Source of the DNA: Io17-Chloro-G2 sp963663135
Lineage (GTDB): Bacteria > Chloroflexota > Dehalococcoidia > Lucifugimonadales > UBA3495
Length of the DNA stretch: 64,000 nt
Direction of reading: 5' to 3'
NCBI GenBank assembly: GCA_963663135.2
Contig: CAXXRM010000005.1
Location: 1,612,001-1,676,000 of the forward strand
In this document: one piece after another, positions 1 to 9,204 of the stretch
Numbering within the stretch: the first letter of the stretch is position 1
How the letters are laid out: the number at the start of each line of letters is the position of its first letter
Translations under genes and position numbers: made by a program
The notes under the pieces: generated by a model
Seen by the model: only the letters and a program-made list of their open reading frames with translations
Databases searched by the model: none
Told to the model about the DNA's origin: nothing

Positions 1-1
1 C

Positions 2-568
2 ACGCCGGCCCAGCCGCCTCCGGCGATGACCTGCGCCGGCGGAACAGCGGTGACCGGCCCGGCGGTCAACCGTGGCCTGGTTCACGACTGCCAGGCGCTG
101 CTTTCTGCCAGGGACGACTTGAGGGCTACGGCCAGCCTGAACTGGGCGGCCGATACGGTCATTTCTAGTTGGACCGGTGTAACCACCGGCGGCACGCCCA
201 GCCGGATCACCGGGCTGGCCCTGGCCAGCCAGAGCCTGGACGGGAGCATCCCGGCGGAACTGGGGACCCTGTTCGAGCTGACCTCGCTGGACCTGAGCAG
301 CAACTCTCTCACCGGGGCTATACCCCATGAGCTTGGCTGGCTGTTCAACCTGAGCGCCCTGAAGCTGTCGGGGAACAGCCTGACCGGGTGCATACCCATC
401 GCCTTGCAGAACGTGGCCGTCAACGACCTGGCGTCGTTGAACCTGCTCTACTGCCAGCCCCCGGCGCCTGGAAGCGTCACCGTCATTCCCGCCGCAGCGG
501 GAATCCAGAGCCCTGATTATGTACCAAGACGGTTATGCCAACTAAGACGCGCCGGGTGGACGGGTTGA
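2..568 (+). CDS. Leucine-rich-repeat surface protein, 3' part (5' end outside window)
   Basis: The frame is open from base 2, so the beginning lies outside the window; the first ATG is at 26. Residues of the form LTSLDLSSNSLTGAIP and LSALKLSGNSLTGCIP are plant-type 24-residue leucine-rich repeats, preceded by a capping segment with NWAADTVISSWTGV. This type of LRR protein is normally secreted or cell-surface and mediates protein binding; no enzymatic domain is visible. The last ~30 residues (from VIPAAAGIQSP) are encoded by an interspersed palindromic repeat that starts at 482, so the natural C terminus was probably at or shortly after the NLLYCQPP segment. The domain call is secure; the role is unknown. 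Confidence 0.75.
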   Translation, partial: TPAQPPPAMTCAGGTAVTGPAVNRGLVHDCQALLSARDDLRATASLNWAADTVISSWTGVTTGGTPSRITGLALASQSLDGSIPAELGTLFELTSLDLSSNSLTGAIPHELGWLFNLSALKLSGNSLTGCIPIALQNVAVNDLASLNLLYCQPPAPGSVTVIPAAAGIQSPDYVPRRLCQLRRAGWTG

Positions 569-705
569 CGTCCTAAGTGGAACATACCTGCAGACACGCA
601 CCAGGTTGGATGGGGAAAAGGGCTCTGGATTCCCGTTGCGACGAGAATGACCGGGAGTAGGGATCCAAATGGGATCCAGAGTCCCGTTGCGGCAAGAGTG
701 ACGGG
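482..705. repeat. Interspersed palindromic repeat cluster (family member 1)
   Basis: The stretch opens with GTCATTCCCGCCGCAGCGGG followed by AATCCAGAGCCC. At 616-652 the inverse, AAAGGGCTCTGGATTCCCG, appears, and a second inverted half lies at 670-705. The inner part resembles members at 12465-12785 and 47969-48295. The structure, short inverted ends flanking a degenerate core, suggests a MITE-like or REP-like element. The left end lies inside the upstream LRR reading frame. Confidence 0.7.
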
Positions 706-1051
706 GGATTCGAAGATAATCGAAAGACCCTGGATGCCCTTCCGGGTCATAGACATTACCCCCCTCTACCGATAACATTTAACCGTGGTCAATTGCCATC
801 TGTTGCTGGTCATTGCCAAGGAATTCACCGGCCGACCCCACCGTGTCACGCCGAGGAACGGCGCTACTAGGACTCTTAATTTAAAGGCCGCCCGGCGCTG
901 TGCCCGCATCTCCAGGGTTGGCGTATTAGCGACGCCGGCAAACTGCGACGGCATTTGGCCCTCTCACTCCGACCGCCCATTCACGGGTAAACCCTGAGAC
1001 CACCCCATCGTGTAATTAAACGAACCCGGACAACAAACTTCTATTTGAGCC
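706..1051. other. Intergenic region, no gene recognised
   Basis: The reading frames here are short, with no RBS and no protein-like composition. No tRNA-like arms or terminator were recognised. It holds the upstream region of the isomerase gene that starts at 1052. Confidence 0.5.
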
Positions 1052-2134
1052 ATGCTTGACCTGGACCTGCCAGCTACTTATTCACAATGGGACCCCTCCG
1101 GGCTCGGCGCTCGGTTGCGCCGGCTTCCGGAGCAATGCCGCGCCGGTTGGCTTCAGGGCGAAGGGGTTGAGCTGCCGCGTGATTGGGACCCGAGCGGCGT
1201 AGACAAAATCGTGGTTTGCGGGATGGGCGGGTCGGCCATCGCCGGCAACCTGGTTTCCGATCTGATTGGGGCAACCTCAACTGATCGACGGCCCACTAGT
1301 TGTCCAATACTGGTGGTCCGGGGTATGGAGTTTCCATTTTCCTTAGACCAACGGAGCCTGGTAATTCCCTGTAGTCACTCGGGAAATACCAGTGAAACCC
1401 TATCCCTGTTTCACCGGGCCACGGAGGCCGGCGCCCGGATTCTGGTGGTGGCCGGTTCCGGAAGGCTGGCAAAAGAAGCCTTGAAGCGGGACCTTCCCTT
1501 GCTCAAAATTAGCGTCAAGGGAGAGCCTCGGAGTTCTGTTGGTTATAGTTTGATGTTGTTGGCCGCGGCCCTGTGCCAACACGGTCTGGCGACCCTTGAC
1601 TCCCCCGTCGTGACTTCGTCCATCGACGCTTTGGAAAACAAAGTGTGCCGGTTGACGGAGGACGTCCCAACCCGTGAAAACGCTGCAAAGCAATTGGCCC
1701 TGGCGTTGGCCGGTAAGTTGATCGCCGTGTATGGGGGCGGTCTCTTTGCAGGAATGGCGCGTCGATGGAAAACGCAGGTGAACGAAAACGCCAAGGCGTG
1801 GGCCTTTTCCGAAGAAATCCCTGAGTTGCTGCACAACGCGGTCGAAGCCTTCACCCTGCCGCCGGGCGGCCCCAGCTTGGCGGTTGCCCTGCTCCAACCC
1901 AGTGTAAAGGGTGACCCGCTGGCAGCCCATTACGCGGCGGCGGAAACCATCCTGGCAGAAAGCGGGGTTCCGGTGGAAGTGTTGAAGGGTGACCCCGGGG
2001 AAAGCCCGCTGGCCCAGCTCCTGGGCATGTTGGCCCTGGGGGACTACGCAAGCTACTACCTGGCCATGCTCAAGGGAGTGAACCCTTCACCGTCCCCCAA
2101 CATTGCCAGGGCCAAGGACCTGTTAGCCCAGTAG
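1052..2134 (+). CDS. Bifunctional phosphoglucose/phosphomannose isomerase (SIS domain)
   Basis: A cytosolic enzyme expected to interconvert glucose-6-P or mannose-6-P with fructose-6-P. The 360-residue length is typical of the bifunctional PGI/PMI family. Two SIS-type subdomains are seen: an N-terminal one with VVCGMGGSAIAGN near residues 53-65 and the phosphosugar loop SHSGNTSET near 108-116. The C-terminal part carries the family signature QVNENAKAWAFSEEIPELLHN around residues 241-261, where the catalytic Glu and His sit in known members, and RSSVGYS near 161. The gene stands alone, upstream of a convergent MFS gene. Only the true substrate preference is uncertain. Confidence 0.88.
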   Translation: MLDLDLPATYSQWDPSGLGARLRRLPEQCRAGWLQGEGVELPRDWDPSGVDKIVVCGMGGSAIAGNLVSDLIGATSTDRRPTSCPILVVRGMEFPFSLDQRSLVIPCSHSGNTSETLSLFHRATEAGARILVVAGSGRLAKEALKRDLPLLKISVKGEPRSSVGYSLMLLAAALCQHGLATLDSPVVTSSIDALENKVCRLTEDVPTRENAAKQLALALAGKLIAVYGGGLFAGMARRWKTQVNENAKAWAFSEEIPELLHNAVEAFTLPPGGPSLAVALLQPSVKGDPLAAHYAAAETILAESGVPVEVLKGDPGESPLAQLLGMLALGDYASYYLAMLKGVNPSPSPNIARAKDLLAQ

Positions 2135-2203
2135 ACGGCGCAACCACGGCCCCGGCGAACCTTCCCGCCCCCGGCAGTCCAGTCCAAAAGACCGGCACTC
2201 TGG

Positions 2204-3487
2204 TTAATGCGGGCGGTGCGCACCGTCGCCGTGTTCTTCGTGGCCGTGAGCGCCGTCGTCTGCAGATTGCAGGGGCACAACAAGCAGCACGAGGATAGCG
2301 GCGGCGAATAGCGCGGCTATGTAGTAAAAGGTGAGGTGGGGCGCAATTCCGTACAGGTACCCGCCGATTATGGGAGAGGAAGCAGCCATGCCGAACCTGG
2401 AGAAAGAGATAACGCCCAGGGTCGTGGCGGCGGGACCTTCCCTGACCAGATCGAGGGCTGCCGCGGTCAGAATGGGCTGGTCACTGAATACAAATGTCCC
2501 AATCAGCGCTATTAGCACCGGCAGCATGATGCCTTCCCCGAAGGGCACCAGCAATAGAGTCAGCACGGCCAGCCACACCATGCCGGGAATCAACACTGGC
2601 TTTCTTCCCACCCGGTCCGACAGGTAGCCCATCACCGGAGTCGAGAAAATCCCAACCAGCACCAGCAGGGACATGTACAGCCCCCGGCCACCGGGGCTAA
2701 GGCCCGCCTCGTCCGCCAGGTACAGGGGCAGGAAGGTCAGAAAGCTGATGAACGCCATGCCCCTGAGCCCGGCCACCAGCACTATGCCCCAAATCCTGGG
2801 TTGACGGAACAGGCTTTTGGTCTGTGCCACCTGCGAGGCCAGGTCCGGCCGGGTCTGGGCTTCCAGTTGTCCGCTCCTGCCGATGTCCCGGAACGCCCAG
2901 AAAACGACGAAAGCCAGGAAGAGAGGGACGGCGGCGTAAATCTCCAGGATGTGCTGCCAGGTCAAGACCCCCAGAAGTATTCCGGTAACCAGCGGAGCGG
3001 CAGCATCCCCGATCTGCCCTCCAACTCCGTGGAAGGACAGCGCGGAACCTCTCCGGTGGGAAAAGTGGTGGGAAAGGGCCGCAATTCCGGGCAGGTGCCA
3101 CAAAGAGGCGGCAACGGCCACAACGCCCATTCCGACCAGCAAAACCACGTAGACCGGGGCCAACCCCATCAGCAGCCAGCCGAGGCCGAAAGCACCCATA
3201 CACAAGGCCAGCACCAGCCCCCAGTGCCGCCGCAACAGGTCGGTAACCACTCCTCCCGGCAAAGCCACCACGCCGGAGACAATCTCCCGGACGCTGGTGA
3301 TGCCGCCAACCTGTAGCTCGGTCAGCAGGAAAGCGTCCCGCACCTCCGGCAGCATTACCAGGAAACTCTGAGTGAACCAGTGGAAGACGCCGTGACCCGA
3401 AGTGATGCCGCCGAGAATGAAGGGGGCGGTCCTACGAATGCCTCCCTGCTGGTGCGTTTCCTCTACGTGGGGTTGTATTTCGGCCAT
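2204..3487 (-). CDS. Major facilitator superfamily transporter
   Basis: A twelve-helix inner-membrane secondary transporter. The MFS loop motif between helices 2 and 3 is seen as GGVVTDLLRRHWG, and the repeat in the second half as MGYLSDRVGRKPVL. I place the start at 3487 (MAEIQPHVEE); the frame is open 24 codons further upstream, but that extension (from 3559) is polar and reaches the ligA promoter region. The C terminus is unusually His-rich (GHEEHGDGAHRPH), which could bind metal. It converges with the isomerase gene and diverges from ligA. The substrate cannot be told. Confidence 0.8.
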   Translation of the reverse strand: MAEIQPHVEETHQQGGIRRTAPFILGGITSGHGVFHWFTQSFLVMLPEVRDAFLLTELQVGGITSVREIVSGVVALPGGVVTDLLRRHWGLVLALCMGAFGLGWLLMGLAPVYVVLLVGMGVVAVAASLWHLPGIAALSHHFSHRRGSALSFHGVGGQIGDAAAPLVTGILLGVLTWQHILEIYAAVPLFLAFVVFWAFRDIGRSGQLEAQTRPDLASQVAQTKSLFRQPRIWGIVLVAGLRGMAFISFLTFLPLYLADEAGLSPGGRGLYMSLLVLVGIFSTPVMGYLSDRVGRKPVLIPGMVWLAVLTLLLVPFGEGIMLPVLIALIGTFVFSDQPILTAAALDLVREGPAATTLGVISFSRFGMAASSPIIGGYLYGIAPHLTFYYIAALFAAAILVLLVVPLQSADDGAHGHEEHGDGAHRPH

Positions 3488-3579
3488 AGTCGCACAATCC
3501 GTGCCTGGGGAATCGTCTTGCCGGAATGTTATCATAATCTTCCGTGACCCAAACCACATTGTCGTAACGAGAGCGCATC

Positions 3580-5696
3580 ATGGCTGAAACAGATGACGCC
3601 GGGCGGGCAGACGAAATCACCCGGGAAATCAACTACCACAACCACCGGTATTACGTGCTGGACGACCCGAGCATCAGCGACGACGAGTATGACGCGTTGA
3701 TGCAGGAACTACGCCGGCTGGAAGCGGAAAATCCCGACCTGGTTAAACCTCAATCCCCAACCCAACGGGTGGGCGGTGCCCCCGCTGCCGGATTCACCCA
3801 GGTGCAGCACCGGCAACCCATGCTGAGCCTGGCCAACGCCTTCAACGTCGAGGACATGGAGGGGTGGCTTCGGAGGGTCAAGAACCTTCTCGACGGCGCC
3901 GACTTCCCCTTGGTCTGCGAGTTGAAAATCGACGGGCTGGCCGTGAGTCTCACCTACGAAAACGGCATTTTGACCCAGGGCGCCACTAGGGGCGACGGCA
4001 GCACCGGTGAAGACGTAACTCAAAACATTCGGACCATCCGAAGTATCCCCGTTGCCCTGATGGGAGAGCCTCCGGAACGGTTGGAAGTCAGGGGAGAGGT
4101 CTATCTGCCGGTGGAAGACTTCGAACGCCTCAACGAGGAGCGCGCCAAGCAGGGAGAACCGCTGTACGCCAACCCTCGAAACACCGGCGCCGGCAGTTTG
4201 CGCCAGCTGGACCCCAAAATCACCGCCAACCGCAACCTCCAAATATGGGTCTATTCCATGGGCGAAATTGGGGGCGAAATTGGGGGCGAAATTGGGGCGA
4301 AATTGGGGGCGAAATTGGGGGCGAAGCCAGCCAAGCTTCCCGGCCTGATTCACACTGGGATGCCCTGGAGTTGTTGCAGACCCTGGGCTTTCGCACCAAC
4401 CCACACAACCGGTTGTGCTCAACCCTGGATGACGTTGTCGCCTACTACCAATACTGGTTAGAGCGACGCCATAGCCTGCCCTATCAGGTAGACGGCGTGG
4501 TCATCAAGGTATCTCCCTTCAACTACCAGGAGTCCCTCGGAGTGGTCGGCCGTGAGCCCCGTTGGGCCACCGCCTTCAAGTTCCCGGCGGAGCAGGTCAC
4601 CACCAGGCTGTTGAACATTGGGATTAACGTGGGGCGCACCGGCAGCCTGAACCCCTACGCAATTCTGGAGCCGGTTGTGGTCAGCGGCGCCACGGTCAAG
4701 CAGGCTTCCTTGCACAACGAGGAGGACATCAACCGCAAGGACATCCGCGTAGGAGACTGGGTCACAATTGAACGGGCCGGAGATGTGATTCCCCACGTTG
4801 TTGGCCCGGTCGCTGCCCGCCGAGACGGCAGCGAACAAGTTTTCCGAATGCCTGAAGCTTGCCCGGTCTGCGGGACCACAGTGATAAAGCCCGCCGACGA
4901 AGCGATGCACCGTTGTCCCAACAGTTCATGCCCCGTCCAATTCTTCGAGCTGCTCAAGCACTTCGTCAGCAAGGGCGCCATGGACATCGACGGCCTGGGG
5001 GAGCAGTGGTGCCGCATTCTCATCGACCAAGGGCTGGTCGCCGACGTGGCCGGCCTCTACTACCTCCACAAGGAGCAATTGCTCGACCTTGAGCGCATGG
5101 GCGACAAGCTGGCGACGAAGATCACAGACAATATTGAGGCCAGCAAGGCGCGCCCGCTGCCCAGGCTGCTGTTTGCACTGGGTATACTCCACGTTGGTTC
5201 AGAAATCGCCGAGTTGTTGTCCCAACAGTTCCCCAATCTGGAAGCCCTGGCCCAAGCCAGCGAAGAGGACCTAACGGAAATCGCAGGCATCGGGCCAAAG
5301 ATCGCCGAGAGCGTAGTCTCCTACTTCAAGGTGGCGGCAAACCGGGACGTCATCGCCAAATTAGCCGCCGCGGGTGTGAACCCAACACACGAAATCAGCA
5401 TCCCAGAAACTCCCGAACGATTGCCGTTGCACGGCCTGACTTTCGTGATAACCGGAACCCTTTCCGCGTTTAGCCGGAAGGAAGCGGGAACCCGCATCAA
5501 GGCCCTGGGCGGTGGCGTGACCTCGTCAGTATCCGCTAAAACGAACTACCTGGTGGCTGGAGAGTCGGCCGGCTCCAAGCTAGATACCGCCATCAGACTG
5601 AACACACCGGTCCTGGACGAAGTCGCATTTTTGGCCCTGTTGGAGGACCCGGCGTCCGCCATAGACGTTTCTTCGTTGCCGGAGGAACCGACATAA
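3580..5696 (+). CDS. ligA: NAD-dependent DNA ligase LigA, interrupted by a one-base frameshift in a 12-bp repeat
   Basis: Seals nicks in replication and repair using NAD+ as AMP donor. The first frame (3580 to ~4330) carries domain Ia (YYVLDDPSISDDEYD), the adenylation motif CELKIDG with Lys116, and NPRNTGAGSLRQ. The second frame (to 5696) carries VDGVVIKV, the OB-fold (GRTGSLNPYA), a four-Cys zinc finger (CPVCG...CPNSSCP), helix-hairpin-helix repeats and a C-terminal BRCT domain. The frames join within the repeat at 4261-4325, where one unit is 11 bp instead of 12. Restoring one G gives about 705 residues, close to the usual 670 plus the repeat-coded loop. Since ligA is essential in most bacteria, a sequencing error or slippage that is corrected seems more likely than a dead gene. 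Confidence 0.9.
4261..4325 (+). repeat. 12-bp tandem repeat inside ligA
   Basis: Five units of GGCGAAATTGGG plus a partial sixth. Units 1, 2, 4 and 5 are 12 bp; unit 3 (4285-4295) is 11 bp because its G run is one short. In frame each unit codes for Gly-Glu-Ile-Gly, inserted in the variable loop after the YSMGE segment of the nucleotidyltransferase domain. The short unit causes the frame change in ligA. Confidence 0.95.
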
Positions 5697-5826
5697 ACGG
5701 TCTGAGCTACAATCCCGGCGAGTTGCTGAAACCCCGGGGCCGGTTTGCCGCCCGCACCCCTCGCGCCCGGACGCAATCGCCGGGCGACCAAAGGGTGGCG
5801 TTCAGCCGAGGAACGCCGGTCAGACG

Positions 5827-6396
5827 ATGCTCATAGTCGTCGGCCTAGGCAACCCTGGCCCCCGGTACCGATCCAGCAGGCACAACCTTGGTTTCCGATG
5901 CGTGGACCTGCTGGCAGCGCGGTGGGGAATCCAGTTGACCGACCGGCGGGAAAAGGCGGTGTTGGCCCAGGGATTCCAACGCGGGGAGAAGATCGTACTG
6001 GCGAAACCCCGAACGTTCATGAACAACAGCGGCGAAGCGGTGGAGTATTTGCTGACCCGGTTCGGCGGGTCGCCCGGGGGGTTGCTCGTCATCTATGACG
6101 ACATGGAGTTGCCTTTGGGGCATCTGAGGTTGCGGGTTTCGGGCAGCGGCGGCAATCATAACGGTATGCGCTCTATAGTCGGGGCCGTCCAAACCCAGGA
6201 GATACCGAGATTGCGAATAGGCATCGGGCCGCCCCCGCCGGGCCAGGAAACTATACCCTATGTTTTGGGAGCGTTCGAACCGGGCGAGGAGAAACCCGTC
6301 GCCGAATCGTTGGTCAACGCCGCCGACGCCGTTGACTGCATTCTGGCGGAATCTATAGATGTTGCAATGAACCGGTTCAACCAGAGGCCACAATGA
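5827..6396 (+). CDS. pth: Peptidyl-tRNA hydrolase
   Basis: Cytosolic esterase that releases peptides from stalled peptidyl-tRNA. At 189 residues it has the standard bacterial length. It begins with MLIVVGLGNPG; Asn9 and His19 (in RHNLGF) are the usual substrate and catalytic residues. Further conserved elements are PRTFMNNSGEAV, IYDDMELP (Asp near 92) and GGNHNGMRS (Asn near 112). It lies 130 bp after ligA on the same strand, with a GAGGAA about 13 bases upstream of the ATG. Confidence 0.95.
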   Translation: MLIVVGLGNPGPRYRSSRHNLGFRCVDLLAARWGIQLTDRREKAVLAQGFQRGEKIVLAKPRTFMNNSGEAVEYLLTRFGGSPGGLLVIYDDMELPLGHLRLRVSGSGGNHNGMRSIVGAVQTQEIPRLRIGIGPPPPGQETIPYVLGAFEPGEEKPVAESLVNAADAVDCILAESIDVAMNRFNQRPQ

Positions 6397-6405
6397 CCTG
6401 CCGGG

Positions 6406-8481
6406 ATGGGACGCGTCACTCGCTCCAGCCCAGACATAGCCCAGGTTTTTAAACCCACGATATTTCCTTTGAAACCAATCTTCAGGAATTTCGTTCCTCT
6501 TCCAGTCGCTATTCTGTTGGTCGTGCTTGCCGTATCCGGTGTTTGGGCGTGTCGTACTGGGTTGGAACCTGGTGCCTTACCCGCGGAGAATGACCCGGCT
6601 GCCACCCCGACCGAAACCGAATTGCCTGCCCGCAACTCCACACCCATCCCCCAGACCGTTCTGCCAACTCCGGTTCCTGACGAGAAGATTGCTGCGAACG
6701 CGGGCCCCGACGTCAGCCCGGAGCCTCCTCCGAGTTTGCAGCCGTTCCCAGACCCCCCGGAACGCGACCTTTACCGCTTGGCAGCCCTATTAAAACCGGG
6801 AATACCAGCCGACCTCACCCGCGTCGTCAACGAAAAGCCGGTATCCTATCAGCAGGGCCGTCAGGACACATTCTGGCTGCTGGACCTGAATACCCTGGAA
6901 TACTACCAGGCCACTTTTGACCTGCGCCTGGTAACACCCCACGGTTACTGGTACGTGGACCAGGAGCAAGAGGTGCGACAAGAGGACCTGGAGGAAGCCG
7001 CCCGAGAGTTCGAGGACCACATTTACCAGGGCGTGACCGACATCTTTGGCGCCGAATGGTCCCCCGGCGTGGACAACGACCCTCACCTGAACATATTGAA
7101 CAGCCGGCTGCGCGGGGCAGGCGGCTATTTCAGCTCCTCGGACGAGTATCCCCTACTGATCTCCCCCTATAGCAACCAAAGGGAGATCATATATATGAAC
7201 ATCGGCGCTGTTCCTATAGGCACAGAAGCATACCTGGGCGTACTGGCCCACGAGCTTCAGCACGCCGTACACTGGAACGCCGACGCCTCTGAAGACACTT
7301 GGGTGAATGAAGGCTTGTCTGATCTAGCCGTGGCTTTGCTGGGCTACGGGAGCGGCAGTTCTTTAAGGTTCCTTAGCTCCGGACCAACTTCCATGGTGCA
7401 TTGGCCCATTTCCGGCATCGGAAGCCGCGCCAACTATGGAGCGGCATCCTTGTTCATGCATTACCTGGTAGAACACTACGGGAACTCGGAGGACCTGAGG
7501 CCGTTGGTCGACCAGGCGGCGGATGGAATTGCGGGCATAAACGCATACCTTAAAGAACTGGGCCACCGGGCAACTTTCCGGCAAGTATTCGAGGACTGGA
7601 GCGTGGCGAATTACCTGGACCGGTTCCAGCCGGACCTCACCGAGGGCCCCTACACTTATTCCAATTTGAACGCCGGGACCACGCCAACCAGAATCTTGGA
7701 TTCATCCTCAAGCCTGGAATCAACGCTACCCCAATTCTCGACCGAATATATCCAAATCCGCGCCGACTCGGGGCCCATTCGGATCGTGTTTCAAGGGCCC
7801 ACCCACGTTCCGCTGCTGCCGGTAGAGGTTGGCGCCGATGGTTGCTGGTGGAGCAACGTTGGCGACTCCATTGATTCCAGGTTAACCCGGGCTCTGGACC
7901 TCTCCGGCACCCCCAGTCCCAGCCTGAGTTACCGGATCTGGTACGAGTTGGAAGAGGACTGGGACTACGCCTACGTGCTAGTGTCCCTGGACAAAGGCAA
8001 AACCTGGGAGATAGTCGAAACCGCCAATACATCCCTCTCCAATCCGGTAGGCCACAGCTTTGGTCCCGGCTATACCGGAGAGAGCAAAGAGTGGTTGACC
8101 GAAAATCTCGACCTTGGCGAGTACTCCGGGCAGAAGATACTGCTACGGTTCCAGTACATAACCGACGACGCCATCAACGGCTCAGGACTCTGCTTAAAGG
8201 ATTTTGCCGGCAACGGGGCGGAAGACTGGCAAGAAGGATGGCAAGCGGAGGGCTTCGTGCTGGTGGATAACGTGACCCCGCAGCAATTCTCGGTGCAGGT
8301 CATTCAGGTCGGCCCGGAAAGCAAGGTAACCGCTTTGGAGCTGGACTCCCGGAATTCAGGCGTTTTGTCGATTGGTAGACCCGAGGAATTGGAGAGGCTG
8401 GTGGTGGCAGTGGGGGCCCTGGCTGCCAAAACCCGCCAACAGGCCAGATACGAGCTGACAGTGGAGCAATTGAAGCCATAG
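6406..8481 (+). CDS. Secreted HExxH metalloprotease, immune-inhibitor-A-like (M6-like)
   Basis: A 691-residue protein with an N-terminal hydrophobic segment (LPVAILLVVLAVSGVWAC); the Cys may be a lipobox, which would anchor it outside the membrane. A Pro/Thr-rich linker follows. The zinc site is HELQH at 282-286, with a downstream NEGLSDLA (Glu near 303) as probable third ligand. The second half resembles the beta-sandwich part of InhA proteases, with YRIWYELEEDWDYAYVLVS, SLDKGKTWEIV and LRFQYITDDA. The start is only 9 bases after pth, so the two may be cotranscribed. Protease activity is well supported; the exact family is less so. Confidence 0.8.
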   Translation: MGRVTRSSPDIAQVFKPTIFPLKPIFRNFVPLPVAILLVVLAVSGVWACRTGLEPGALPAENDPAATPTETELPARNSTPIPQTVLPTPVPDEKIAANAGPDVSPEPPPSLQPFPDPPERDLYRLAALLKPGIPADLTRVVNEKPVSYQQGRQDTFWLLDLNTLEYYQATFDLRLVTPHGYWYVDQEQEVRQEDLEEAAREFEDHIYQGVTDIFGAEWSPGVDNDPHLNILNSRLRGAGGYFSSSDEYPLLISPYSNQREIIYMNIGAVPIGTEAYLGVLAHELQHAVHWNADASEDTWVNEGLSDLAVALLGYGSGSSLRFLSSGPTSMVHWPISGIGSRANYGAASLFMHYLVEHYGNSEDLRPLVDQAADGIAGINAYLKELGHRATFRQVFEDWSVANYLDRFQPDLTEGPYTYSNLNAGTTPTRILDSSSSLESTLPQFSTEYIQIRADSGPIRIVFQGPTHVPLLPVEVGADGCWWSNVGDSIDSRLTRALDLSGTPSPSLSYRIWYELEEDWDYAYVLVSLDKGKTWEIVETANTSLSNPVGHSFGPGYTGESKEWLTENLDLGEYSGQKILLRFQYITDDAINGSGLCLKDFAGNGAEDWQEGWQAEGFVLVDNVTPQQFSVQVIQVGPESKVTALELDSRNSGVLSIGRPEELERLVVAVGALAAKTRQQARYELTVEQLKP

Positions 8482-8588
8482 CACGGGGTGACGCCCGCGA
8501 GGGCATGCCTTCAATCGATGCCCGCTAAGCTGGGATTCCGGGGCACCCGGATCGCGCCAACCAGGTTAGGCACGGCGGGAACTGTTGC

Positions 8589-8633
8589 AAAAAAAACCGA
8601 CCCATTCCAGTTGCTTTGCAACGAGGATGGGTC
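8589..8633 (-). terminator. Rho-independent terminator of microprotein copy 1
   Basis: Read on the minus strand, GACCCATCC pairs with GGAATGGGTC across a TTGC/GCAA-bearing loop and is followed by eight T residues. The matching structure in copy 2 keeps both arms. Confidence 0.85.
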
Positions 8634-8664
8634 AGTCAAGTGTTCGAGTTGGTAGTTGTTTAAC

Positions 8665-8681
8665 GGGTTACGCAGTAACCC
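8665..8681 (-). other. Conserved 7-bp hairpin after microprotein copy 1
   Basis: GGGTTAC-GCA-GTAACCC is a perfect stem between the stop codon and the terminator. Copy 2 has the same arms with one loop base changed. It has no T tract, so it may be an mRNA stability or attenuation element. Confidence 0.6.
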
Positions 8682-8693
8682 AGAGGAGCAGAC

Positions 8694-8777
8694 TTACTTG
8701 CGGAGCAATTTAGAGGGAAGCACCACCCACAGTCCGAAGAGCCCGATAAATACACCTGCTGCAACGATGACTTCCAT
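8694..8777 (-). CDS. 27-residue single-helix membrane microprotein, copy 1
   Basis: ATG start with an ideal Shine-Dalgarno, GGAGGCAACC directly before it. The product begins MEVIVAAGVFIGLFGLW and ends VVLPSKLLRK. It is one hydrophobic helix with an acidic N terminus and a basic C-terminal tail, which predicts an inner-membrane peptide with its tail in the cytoplasm. The second copy at 9205-9288 differs by one residue (Val5 to Ala) but by several synonymous bases, which is evidence of coding selection. The unit has its own terminator. I do not recognise the family; size and form recall KdpF-like small subunits, without sequence identity I can claim. Confidence 0.8.
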   Translation of the reverse strand: MEVIVAAGVFIGLFGLWVVLPSKLLRK

Positions 8778-8842
8778 GGTTGCCTCCACAAATAACTTAC
8801 AACTCTATTTTAGGCAGTAGTGTTACGGCTGTTTTTCCGGTT

Positions 8843-8859
8843 TGTTAATTTCTTGTTAC
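8843..8859 (-). promoter_or_regulatory. Upstream motif shared with amt (copy 1)
   Basis: On the minus strand GTAACAAGAAATTAACA lies about 66 bases before the microprotein start. A similar GTAACAAGATGGCAACA lies upstream of amt at 11172-11188, and GTAACCAGAAATTAACA before copy 2. It is a candidate regulator site. Confidence 0.4.
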
Positions 8860-8874
8860 AACTTCCCAGGATTT

Positions 8875-9093
8875 AGACTAACCTTTTCAGGAAACTCCTG
8901 AATAAGCTCCTTGAGGACGCCGGTGGTTTCGAGCCATAGCCAGGTTGGAAACCAAAATTAACCCCAAACCATCGCCCGATATTCATGCTGATTCGTGGCC
9001 TTCACACGGCAATGGTCGGTACTCGTCCCAACAATGATCCAGACCCTTGCCCACCTCTGTATGCCTCGCCCAACCCATGATCCCTGCCTCGGG
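8875..9093. other. Spacer between the two microprotein units
   Basis: No coding sequence is recognised. It contains a short perfect hairpin, TTCAGGA-AAC-TCCTGAA, at 8886-8902, of unknown role. Confidence 0.4.
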
Positions 9094-9100
9094 CTGTTGC

Positions 9101-9144
9101 AAAAAAACCGACCCATTCCAGTTGCCTTTCAACGAGGATGGGTC
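9101..9144 (-). terminator. Rho-independent terminator of microprotein copy 2
   Basis: The same GACCCATCC / GGAATGGGTC stem as in copy 1, followed on the minus strand by seven T residues. Confidence 0.85.
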
Positions 9145-9175
9145 GGCTAAGTATTCCAGTTGGCGCTTGCTTAAC

Positions 9176-9192
9176 GGGTTACTCAGTAACCC
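9176..9192 (-). other. Conserved 7-bp hairpin after microprotein copy 2
   Basis: GGGTTAC-TCA-GTAACCC as read on the plus strand. The arms are identical to those at 8665-8681; the loop differs. Confidence 0.6.
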
Positions 9193-9204
9193 AGGGAAGC
9201 CAGC

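Larger units (their letters stand above)
8582..8874 (-). repeat. Microprotein transcription unit, copy 1 of a ~293-bp tandem duplication
   Basis: This stretch is nearly collinear with 9094-9386. Both copies hold, on the minus strand: an upstream motif GTAACAAGAAATTAACA (or variant), AAACAGCCGTAACAC, CCTAAAATAGAG, an RBS, the 27-codon ORF, a GGGTTAC hairpin and a U-tract terminator. Differences fall mainly at third codon positions and in loops. Confidence 0.9.
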
